NCBI GenBank assembly: GCA_009996615.1
Contig: JAACZU010000007.1
Location: 124,001 to 188,000 of the forward strand
Reading direction: 5' to 3'
Origin: Rhodanobacteraceae bacterium
Lineage (GTDB): Bacteria > Pseudomonadota > Gammaproteobacteria > Xanthomonadales > Rhodanobacteraceae
Length of the DNA: 64,000 nucleotides
The translations under genes were made by a program, and so were the position numbers. The notes beneath the pieces were generated by a model. It made no database searches, was not told the origin of the DNA, and was given only the letters and a program-made list of their open reading frames with translations. Shown one piece after another: positions 56,401-64,000 of the stretch (its first letter is position 1; each line of letters starts with the position of its first letter).

Positions 56401-57448
56401 CGCCGCCCAAGCTCTGTTCGATCGCTTCGGCGAGCCCGCCGACCCGTACATGACGATGGTCGGTTACTTCAATTCGCTGCGCGAACTGGGCGGGATGCGG
56501 CGTTTGGCCGAGGACGACGTGCAGACTCGTTCCTATCGCGTGCAGATGAGCATGGTCGAACGGCCCGCACTCGCACAGCGCAGCGTCAACAATATCCGCG
56601 AGCTGACCTCGCGCGTCTCCAGTCAGGACATCCCGAAGTACCTCGACGATCTGGAGGTCAAGTTCAAGGCCGCGCTTGATGCGGCCACCGGGAAGTACGT
56701 GACGAAATGGAACGAGGGCGACACCCGCGCCATCGACGTTGTGCTGGCGACTAACATGCTGTCGGTCGGCGTGGACGTGAATCGCTTGGGCCTGATGGCG
56801 GTGAACGGCCAGCCCAAAGGCACGGCGGAATACATCCAAGCCACCAGCCGCGTGGGCCGTTCCTTCCCCGGCTTGGTCTGCACGGTGCTCACGTGGGCGC
56901 GTCCGCGCGACCTCTCGCACTACGAGACCTTCGAGCATTACCACGCGACCTTCTACAAGCATGTGGAGGCGCAGTCGGTGACGCCTTTCTCGCCGCGCGC
57001 GATGGATCGCGGCCTGACCGGCGCGCTGCTTTCCCTGATGCGTCTGGAAAACGATGCCTTCAGCCCGAACGTGGGCGCGAGCGAGCTGGACAAGTCCGAC
57101 AAGCCCGAGATCACTGAAGCCATCGACGTACTGGTGCGGCGCGCTTGGAACGTCAGCGAGACGACCACCATCAAGAGCTTGGCCGAGCGTGAACTGAAGG
57201 AACGCGCGGACGAATGGGCGAAGGAAGTGAGCGTGCCCGGCCGCACGCTGGCCTACGAAAAGCGTGGCGCACAGGCGGCGACGATGGTCGGGCTGGTCAA
57301 GTCGCCGGGCCTCCATGCGTGGGATAACTGGACGGTGCCGATGTCGATGCGCGAAGTCGAACCGGGCGTGCGCCTGATCATGAACACGGGGCACATCTCG
57401 GACGATCACGGGTGGAAGCCCCGTCCGGTGCCGAAGGACGAGGACTGA
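53453..57448 (+). CDS. drmA: DISARM helicase DrmA
   Basis: [98 protein letters not shown] overlap with previous stop. Confidence 0.9.
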   Translation: [1331 protein letters not shown]

Positions 57449-57450
57449 CC

Positions 57451-59307
57451 ATGACCACCAATAGAACACCCGTCGGCGAAGTCCGTCCCAGTCAACTGCT
57501 TTGGACATATGGGCCGGGCGCGCTGATCGACCTGCCGAGCCTCTCGGTGGTGACGCTGGGCATCGACCAGTGGGAAAAGGATCGCTGCCAGCCCATCGCC
57601 GAGCCGCGCTTGCTCGCCGCCGTGCGCAAGGTGCTCGGCGCACAGGTGGAGAACCTGCGCGTGCCGCCGTTTCAGAAGAGCGAACTCGTCGATCCGTGGT
57701 CGGCGGAGGCGAACATCGGCGTGCCCGTACGGCCGTTCCCGCGCTGGATGCGCTGCGTGAAATGTGGCCTGCTGTCGCCATTTGACGCGGGGTTGTTCGA
57801 TATCAAGGAAAACCGCTTCCGTCCGGAACGCACTCGCTTCGTCCACAAGGGGTGCCGCGGCTCCAAAGGCGACCAGCCCGCGAAGGATGCCGACGCCGTT
57901 CCAGCGCGTTTCCTCTTGGCCTGCCGAGACGGTCACCTCGACGACTTCCCGTGGCATTACTTCGTCCACGGCGGCAACAGCTCGTGCAAAGGCACGCTGC
58001 GCTTCTTCGAGAGTGGCGCTTCGTTGCAAACCGAGAACCTGTGGGTGAAGTGCGATGCCTGTGGGGCGTCGCGCAGCATGGCCCACGCCTTCGGCAAGGC
58101 CGGGAAGGAGAACCTGCCGAGCTGCCGGGGCAGGCATCCCCACCTCGACCACTTCGACGAAGAGTGCGACGAAGAGGCGCGGGCCGTCCTGCTGGGTTCG
58201 ACGAACAGTTGGTTCCCTATCACGCTGTCGGCGCTCGCCATCCCGCAGGCCAAAGACCCGCTCGGTCAACTGATTCAGGACGGCTGGGAGTTTTTCGAGG
58301 ATCTGGATTCCGAGGCCTCGGTTGCCGTAACGGTGAAGGCGCTGAAGAAGACCGGAGCCTTGCCGGGCATCGACAAGTACCCGGCATCAGCCATCTGGTC
58401 GGCCATCGACGCCCATCGCCTCGGCGGCGAACAGGAGGTCGTCGGCGAGGCCGACATCAAGGGCCCGGAGTGGGAGGTGCTGACGGCGGCCAATCCACCC
58501 GCGGACTATCCGCACTTCATGAGCAAGAAGGTCGCCACGCCCACGGGCTTCGAGCAGCGCATCGGCAGGGTACTGCTGTTGGAGCGACTCCGCGAGGTCA
58601 ACGCCTTGTTGGGCTTCACCCGCGTGGAGGCTCCCGAAGAAACAAGCGATCCGAATGAGCGTCCTCAGATGGCGGGGCTCGCGCGCCGCAAGCCGGACTG
58701 GGTTCCCGCCAATCAGGTTCATGGCGAGGGCATCTTCATTCAGTTCGACGAAGATGCGCTCCGGACGTGGGAGGCGCTCGACGGCGTAAAGCACGTGGAT
58801 CAGATGCTCGATGCTGGTCACCGAGGATGGCGCAATTCGCGCCACCTTGATCCCAACGAGGGCTATCCCGGCATCCGGTACGCCATGCTTCACACGCTCT
58901 CGCACCTGCTCATCCGAGAACTGGCACTCGAATGCGGCTACAACGCGGCGAGCATCCGTGAACGAATCTACGCCGACACGTCGGGCGCGAATCACCAAGC
59001 AGGCATCCTCATCTACACGGCGGCAGCCGATTCCGATGGGACGCTGGGTGGCCTCGTCGATCTGGGCAAACCGGACAACCTCGGTCGTCTGCTTCGGCAA
59101 GCGCTGAACCGTTCGAAGGTCTGCTCGTCCGATCCGCTCTGCTCGGAGCATGACCCAGGCAAAGACCGCTCGCTGCACGCCGCTGCCTGCCATGCATGCA
59201 GTCTTGTCGCCGAGACCTCCTGCGAGCGGGGCAACCGTTACCTCGACAGATCGTTGCTGGTGCAGACCCTCGAACGAGAGGATGCCGCGTTCTTCGCGGG
59301 GCTGTGA
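57451..59307 (+). CDS. drmB: DISARM DrmB (DUF1998 domain)
   Basis: VRPSQLLWTYGPGALIDLPSLSVVTLGIDQWE; C-terminal LHTLSHLLIRELALECGYNAASIRERIYAD and HAAACHACSLVAETSCERGNRYLDRSLLV. Confidence 0.92.
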   Translation: MTTNRTPVGEVRPSQLLWTYGPGALIDLPSLSVVTLGIDQWEKDRCQPIAEPRLLAAVRKVLGAQVENLRVPPFQKSELVDPWSAEANIGVPVRPFPRWMRCVKCGLLSPFDAGLFDIKENRFRPERTRFVHKGCRGSKGDQPAKDADAVPARFLLACRDGHLDDFPWHYFVHGGNSSCKGTLRFFESGASLQTENLWVKCDACGASRSMAHAFGKAGKENLPSCRGRHPHLDHFDEECDEEARAVLLGSTNSWFPITLSALAIPQAKDPLGQLIQDGWEFFEDLDSEASVAVTVKALKKTGALPGIDKYPASAIWSAIDAHRLGGEQEVVGEADIKGPEWEVLTAANPPADYPHFMSKKVATPTGFEQRIGRVLLLERLREVNALLGFTRVEAPEETSDPNERPQMAGLARRKPDWVPANQVHGEGIFIQFDEDALRTWEALDGVKHVDQMLDAGHRGWRNSRHLDPNEGYPGIRYAMLHTLSHLLIRELALECGYNAASIRERIYADTSGANHQAGILIYTAAADSDGTLGGLVDLGKPDNLGRLLRQALNRSKVCSSDPLCSEHDPGKDRSLHAAACHACSLVAETSCERGNRYLDRSLLVQTLEREDAAFFAGL

Positions 59308-59308
59308 C

Positions 59309-60070
59309 ATGGAAAGACTGCTCGAAGCCGTCACAGGTGTGGTCTGTCTCGTGTCGCCGGAGAAGGTACGGGCGCTGGCGAGCACGATTCGGAAAATTGG
59401 GGATGGGAAGGCGAACGTCGCGTTGTCGGATGTCGTCGGCACGGCCGCGGCCAAAGCCGTCGTCGAGGAGCTCGTCGACGCATGGCGGGCCACATCGGTC
59501 GGCTCGGGTGAGCTGGCCTTGATGCTGCTCGCCGCCAGCCATACGTTCGAGAAGGTGTCGAAGCATCAGTCCACCGAACTCGTGTGGACGGGTCCGACGA
59601 CGCCCTTCGTTTCCGCACGTCGCACCGAGCAGGCGCTGTTGCAAGTCATCGGCGCGGCCAAGCAGACCTTGTTCGTCACCAGCTTCGTGGCCTACGACGT
59701 CTCGACCATCGTGAAGTCGCTGAACGACGCGAACACGCGCGGCGTTAGCATCTCGATGCTGCTCGAATCGTCGCGGGATCACGGCGGCAGCATCTCGTTC
59801 GACGTGATCGAGAAGATGCGGACATTGGTCCCGAATGCGAAGCTCTACGCCTGGCGCGAACGGGCAGCTCAGTTCGCCGACGGGCGAGTTCACGCCAAAG
59901 TTGCAGTCGCAGACGGTAACGTGTGCTTCATCACCAGCGCCAACTTGACGGGTCATGCCATGGACAAGAACATGGAAGCGGGCCTTTTACTCTCTGGAGG
60001 CAATATTCCGCGACTGCTGGAAGAGCATTTGAATTCACTTGTCTATATGAGAGTGGTGTCCCCTGTGTAA
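59309..60070 (+). CDS. drmC: DISARM DrmC (phospholipase D-like)
   Basis: HKD-type VHAKVAVADGNVCFITSANLTGHAMDKNMEAGLLL; directly follows drmB. Confidence 0.9.
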   Translation: MERLLEAVTGVVCLVSPEKVRALASTIRKIGDGKANVALSDVVGTAAAKAVVEELVDAWRATSVGSGELALMLLAASHTFEKVSKHQSTELVWTGPTTPFVSARRTEQALLQVIGAAKQTLFVTSFVAYDVSTIVKSLNDANTRGVSISMLLESSRDHGGSISFDVIEKMRTLVPNAKLYAWRERAAQFADGRVHAKVAVADGNVCFITSANLTGHAMDKNMEAGLLLSGGNIPRLLEEHLNSLVYMRVVSPV

Positions 60071-60095
60071 ACAGCGATCTGCTTTTGTGCCATGC

Positions 60096-60845
60096 TCATA
60101 TGTACTTCTTGAAACTACTGGCCGCGATACTCGTTGCAACCCCGAGCATCGCCGCGCTCGGCAGCAGGATCATCAATGGGTGCAACGAAACCGGCAACGC
60201 TAGGTAGGTCACCCACGGCAACATCGCCAGCGGCATCAACGCCGCCTTCGCCCGGTGGTAGACGAAGCCCGATTCCCGCCCCGCGCCGAACTTACGGATG
60301 TCGCGGCGAACCAGTCCATCGACCAAGCCGACGAAGGCCGCGAGCAGGAACAGCGGCAGCGTGAGTACCAAGACCAGCAGGCGGACGATGAACGTCAGTA
60401 CGGTGAAGCCGGCGGCAATCAGATAGCGCTCGGTCCAGACATAGACCTGGGCGAGGTAATAGCGAAAGTCTCGGTGCGCGCCTCGACTGGGTGCGCTGGC
60501 CTGCGTCGAGGCGTCGCGCATCCAGTCCAGCAAGCCCGTCTTCACGAAAACCCACTCGTAGGTGCCCTCCACCAGCCAGCGCGCGGTGCGTCCCGGCTCC
60601 TGCACGACGGCGCTCCGGGTGAAATGGGTGGAGAGCTGGTTCAGTTCGTAGTCGAGCATGCCCTGCGCGTGGCGCCAGCCCTGGTCGGGCCAAAACAGGT
60701 GCATGCCGACGCATTCGATGACGATGGACAGCAGCAGCGAGGCGACCAGCACGCCGAACAGGCGCCATGGCAGTGTGACCACGCTGGCGACCAGGCTGCG
60801 CTGGCGTGCCTGCTGTTGCTCGGCGGTCGCGGCGGGCTCTTTCAC
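60096..60845 (-). CDS. ICE membrane protein, TIGR03747-like (PFL_4697 type)
   Basis: FGVLVASLLLSIVIECVGMHLFWPDQGWRHAQGMLDYELNQLSTHFTRS; syntenic with TraD. Confidence 0.87.
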   Translation of the reverse strand: MKEPAATAEQQQARQRSLVASVVTLPWRLFGVLVASLLLSIVIECVGMHLFWPDQGWRHAQGMLDYELNQLSTHFTRSAVVQEPGRTARWLVEGTYEWVFVKTGLLDWMRDASTQASAPSRGAHRDFRYYLAQVYVWTERYLIAAGFTVLTFIVRLLVLVLTLPLFLLAAFVGLVDGLVRRDIRKFGAGRESGFVYHRAKAALMPLAMLPWVTYLALPVSLHPLMILLPSAAMLGVATSIAASSFKKYI

Positions 60846-63001
60846 GATGGAGCCTCTTCATCCGGCGTGCCTTCTTGCACGTCCTCGGCAAGATCCGCTG
60901 GCAACGCGTCGTCGTCGTGCAACCGGGGCAGTCCGTTGCCCTCCCACCATTCGCCCGCCTCGGCATAGTGCTGGCGCATGTAGCCGGCCAGTTGTTGCAG
61001 GTCCCGGGGCATGGCTTCGTCCGGATCGGGCGCCGGCAACGGCATGCGGACCTTCCACAGGTTACCGCCTTCGATGAGGGCGAAGCATTGCCCCTTGGGC
61101 AGGCCGACCACGTGCGCAGGCTCGATGAGCGGCACGCTCGACGTGCTGATGCGGTCCTGCGCGTTGCTGGTGAAGTCGGTCGGGCCGTGGATGTCGGAAC
61201 TGTCGGTGGCGCCGCTGACAAGGGTGGTGGTGTAGACCTCCACCTTCGGCAGTTGTCGTGTCAGCAGTTCAGCGGTGGCGGTCTCCCGCACCCGCAGCAT
61301 GAACAGGTTGTTGAAGTTGCCGATGACCTGGCCGGCCTTGGCGCGATTGCCGATGCGCGCCTCGATGTCCGAGAGCGTCTGCGTATAGGCCGTGACCTGC
61401 ATGCCCGCACCGCCGCCCTTGTTGATGAGCGGAATGAACTCATCGCCCATCAGTTCGTTGAACTCGTCCGCATGGACATTGATGGCGACCTTCGCAGTGG
61501 CCGATGCCCCCGGCAGGCCATCGTCGATGCCGTGCTTGTAGATGTGCCCCGCCACCGACACCAGGTCGCTGAACATGCTGTTGCCGACGGCCGCCGCCAC
61601 TTCGGCGTCGGACAGCGCATCCAGTCCCACATAGACCACGGCCCGCTTCCTGATGATCTGCATCCAGTCGAAGATCGGGCGCGGGTCGGACAGATCGGAA
61701 TAGTTCGGCGCGAGCAGTTGCGCGATCTTGCCGGTGGTGAGCTTCTCCAGCAGCGGCAGCAGCGAAGCGACGATCTTGTCGAAGTAGGTGCGGTCATAGC
61801 GCACCGCGGAGCGCAGGCCGTCGAGCACCGCGTCATAGGTTCGCGTCTGCGACAGGTACTGCTCCAGTGCCACCACCCGCTTCTCTCGCCCGACCATGTG
61901 GCGCGGGATGGTCTTGTCGTTGAGGCGTCCTTCGAGCTGGACGATCACCTCCCAGGCCTTGGGCTCGGTTCGGGCAAAGAAGTGCTGGGCGTACTCGATG
62001 AACAGCGCATCGATGTTGACGACGTGCCGCTGGATCAGCAGGTAGTCTGGACGCTGCCCAAGTTCCACCAGGGCGCGCGCGATGATGTTGACGAAGCGCC
62101 AGGCGAACTCGCGGAACGCGGCGCTGTTGCCCTCGCCGGAAAGTTGCCCCGCAATGCGGGTGGCGACTTCCGAGATGCGCCCGAACCTGCCCACGGCGTT
62201 GTAGCGTGCCGAGATGTCGGGCCAGCCCAGGTGGAAGACGTACATCTCACCTTCGCGCCCGGCGCGCCTGGCCTCGACATACATGCGCTTGAGCAGGTCG
62301 GCATCGCCCTTGGGATCGAAGACGATCACCACCTCGTGCTCGCCATGGACCTTGCGGCGGATGTCCTGGGTGATGAACAGCTCGGCCAGGCGCGTCTTGC
62401 CCACGCGCGTGGTACCGAGCACCAGGGTGTGGCCCACACGCTCGCCCAGCGGCAGGGTGACGTCGGTCTCGTGCGGCTCGATGCCATGCAGGCGCGGCAT
62501 GCCACCCACTGGCGGCAACGGCCGGACCGGGTTGAGTGGGCTGTCCCAGGCCAATGCCCGCGCCAGCCTGGGCAGCGGCGACGGCGCGAATTCCAGCCGC
62601 TCCTCCAGGCGACGCGCCAGGCGGTAGAACGTCGTCGGTTCGGCATAGCGCCGGAACTCGGGCTTGTAGGTCTGCGTCAGCCGATGGGTGTGTCGTTGTT
62701 CCCAGCGGAAGCCACGCCCAACGAACAGGCGGTACTGGCTCACCGGCACGTCGCGGCTCGTCATCACGTAGCGTGGCAGGCGACGGATGTGGCGGCGGTA
62801 ACGCAGGATGGCCCAGGCGTCGCGCAGGCGAATCGCGCCGAAGGCCAGGAAGGCCAGCGCGCTGCCGAGGCCGAGTACCGGATTCAGCGCGAGCGACCAC
62901 GGTGCCACCACGCACACCATCGCGGCGCCTGCGCATACGGCAACGGTGTATAGCTCCACCGCTGGCCGTAGCAGGACTTCGACGGCGTGCGGCTGGGCCA
63001 T
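60842..63001 (-). CDS. traD: Type IV coupling protein TraD (SXT/PFGI type, TIGR03743-like)
   Basis: VLGTTRVGKTRLAELFITQDIRRK, VIVFDPKGDADLLKRM, NVHADEFNELMGDEFIPLINKGGGAGMQVTAYTQT. Confidence 0.93.
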   Translation of the reverse strand: MAQPHAVEVLLRPAVELYTVAVCAGAAMVCVVAPWSLALNPVLGLGSALAFLAFGAIRLRDAWAILRYRRHIRRLPRYVMTSRDVPVSQYRLFVGRGFRWEQRHTHRLTQTYKPEFRRYAEPTTFYRLARRLEERLEFAPSPLPRLARALAWDSPLNPVRPLPPVGGMPRLHGIEPHETDVTLPLGERVGHTLVLGTTRVGKTRLAELFITQDIRRKVHGEHEVVIVFDPKGDADLLKRMYVEARRAGREGEMYVFHLGWPDISARYNAVGRFGRISEVATRIAGQLSGEGNSAAFREFAWRFVNIIARALVELGQRPDYLLIQRHVVNIDALFIEYAQHFFARTEPKAWEVIVQLEGRLNDKTIPRHMVGREKRVVALEQYLSQTRTYDAVLDGLRSAVRYDRTYFDKIVASLLPLLEKLTTGKIAQLLAPNYSDLSDPRPIFDWMQIIRKRAVVYVGLDALSDAEVAAAVGNSMFSDLVSVAGHIYKHGIDDGLPGASATAKVAINVHADEFNELMGDEFIPLINKGGGAGMQVTAYTQTLSDIEARIGNRAKAGQVIGNFNNLFMLRVRETATAELLTRQLPKVEVYTTTLVSGATDSSDIHGPTDFTSNAQDRISTSSVPLIEPAHVVGLPKGQCFALIEGGNLWKVRMPLPAPDPDEAMPRDLQQLAGYMRQHYAEAGEWWEGNGLPRLHDDDALPADLAEDVQEGTPDEEAPS

Positions 63002-63011
63002 CGGGCGGTCC

Positions 63012-63563
63012 TCACTGTTCGATGCCGGTGGCGGTCACCAGCACCGGGTAGTGGCGCAGGCCCAGGCGCTGGGCCAACTCGTCACCTGAAACCGGCGCCA
63101 TCGTCAGCCCCGGTGCCAGGGCACGCAGCGCCGCGAGTGCCTGCGGTGTGTCGACCTGAACCACCAGCCCCACCGCCCCGAGTTCGCGCAGCGCCGGGGC
63201 CCGCTGGCGCAGCCAGGCATGGGAACGCTGGTCATCGCCAACCAGGAACATCGGAGTGAGTCCCGGCGCCAGGATCGCCCGGGGAACCACATCGCCAGGG
63301 GCCAAATGGGCCGAGCGCACCGGCAACATGGCCGCCTCGCCAGAAGGCCCTTCGGGCAGGCGTGGCATCTCGACCCTGGGAGATGGCCAGCTTCCGGTGC
63401 GCGGTTGCAGGTCAAGGGCCTGGTAGTAAGGCAGCGCGGAAGCGCCGCCGCGATCTTCGACGACGATCAAGGGCGGCGTTTGCGCGAAGGCGGCTGGCAC
63501 GGACACGAGCGGCAGCAAGCCGATCAGCCACCGCGTAGCCGGACGAAAGATTCGAGGCTTCAT
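63012..63563 (-). CDS. ICE protein, TIGR03765-like (PFL_4695 type)
   Basis: PLIVVEDRGGASALPYYQALDLQP; ALAPGLTMAPVSGDELAQRLGLRHYPVLVTATGIEQ. Confidence 0.88.
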   Translation of the reverse strand: MKPRIFRPATRWLIGLLPLVSVPAAFAQTPPLIVVEDRGGASALPYYQALDLQPRTGSWPSPRVEMPRLPEGPSGEAAMLPVRSAHLAPGDVVPRAILAPGLTPMFLVGDDQRSHAWLRQRAPALRELGAVGLVVQVDTPQALAALRALAPGLTMAPVSGDELAQRLGLRHYPVLVTATGIEQ

Positions 63564-64000
63564 GGCAGGGTTCTCCGGGTATCCGAGCCCCGCGCTGGCT
63601 CGCCCAGTACGCGGGCCAGGTAACGGCCAACGCTTTGGCGGTAGCGCGCAGCGGGTGCGCCACCAGCGGGGCGGTGGTAGCGGCCGATCGTGATCAGCCA
63701 GTCCTGGCCCGGCGCGTGCTGCTCGCGCAGGATTTGCGCGGCCAGCGCCAGGTTCCGATAGGGATCGAGCAGTTCGCAGGGGTGGTCGTAGCGGTGGCGC
63801 TGGTAGCCCAGGTTGATCTGGCCCAGGCCGGCGTCGATGCGGGTGCGCGGCACGTCGCGCAATGCCCGTTGCAGGCCGGCGCAGGCATCGGCACGGGTGG
63901 CGAACCGATGCGATTTCCCGGCCACGTTGAGCGTCCAGGGCCAGGGCACGAGGCGGTCGTGGTACCGGGTGCCACTCTCCTGCAAGGCCACCGCGTACAG
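63560..64000 (-). CDS. Lytic transglycosylase-like protein, 5' end beyond the window
   Basis: LYAVALQESGTRYHD...IDAGLGQINLGYQRHRYDHPCELLDPYRNLALAAQILREQH. Confidence 0.87.
   Translation of the reverse strand: MYAVALQESGTRYHDRLVPWPWTLNVAGKSHRFATRADACAGLQRALRDVPRTRIDAGLGQINLGYQRHRYDHPCELLDPYRNLALAAQILREQHAPGQDWLITIGRYHRPAGGAPAARYRQSVGRYLARVLGEPARGSDTRRTLP

Noticed and set aside
55643-57781. 712-aa minus-strand ORF antisense to drmA/drmB
   Set aside because: Low-complexity R/H/A-rich translation; antisense artefact
35090-60110. Search for direct repeats or IS ends bordering the DISARM cargo
   Set aside because: Only a trivial shared CATATGT was seen by eye near both ends (about 35063 and 60094); too short to claim attachment sites or target duplications
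1-64000. tRNA/rRNA genes, CRISPR arrays, transposases or integrase
   Set aside because: None recognised by reading; ICE ends and integrase are presumably outside the window

Overview
The window is part of an integrative and conjugative element (ICE) of the PFGI-1/ICEclc-like (PFL_46xx/47xx, 'GI-type' T4SS) family, carried by a GC-rich, probably proteobacterial, host. The conserved minus-strand conjugation genes appear in three blocks: a truncated TIGR03757-like gene at the left edge; 26489-34954 (DsbA-like, VirB4-type ATPase, TIGR03751/03752/03749/03746/03750/03745/03758-like, RAQPRD); and 60096-64000 (TIGR03747-like, TraD, TIGR03765-like, lytic transglycosylase, cut off by the window). Two large cargo segments split these blocks. 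Cargo 1 (about 210-26515) is metabolic. It carries three LysE-type exporters, an EamA, two MFS and a TauE/SafE transporter; a vitamin-B6/PLP cluster (PdxK-like, YggS-like, MocR-like, BCAT-like); acyl-CoA genes with BioY; and three LysR regulators. Cargo 2 (about 35240-60070) is on the plus strand and is the most interesting part. It is a class-1-type DISARM antiphage locus (drmD, drmMI, drmA, drmB, drmC) preceded by an HTH gene, a C5-cytosine methyltransferase and a Vsr endonuclease. Between drmMI and drmA sit four extra genes: a KAP P-loop NTPase, a GHKL/MORC-like ATPase fused to a PD-(D/E)XK-like C-terminus, a second SNF2 helicase, and an Hsp70/actin-like ATPase. All calls come from reading the sequence and supplied translations. 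No database search or composition calculation was run.
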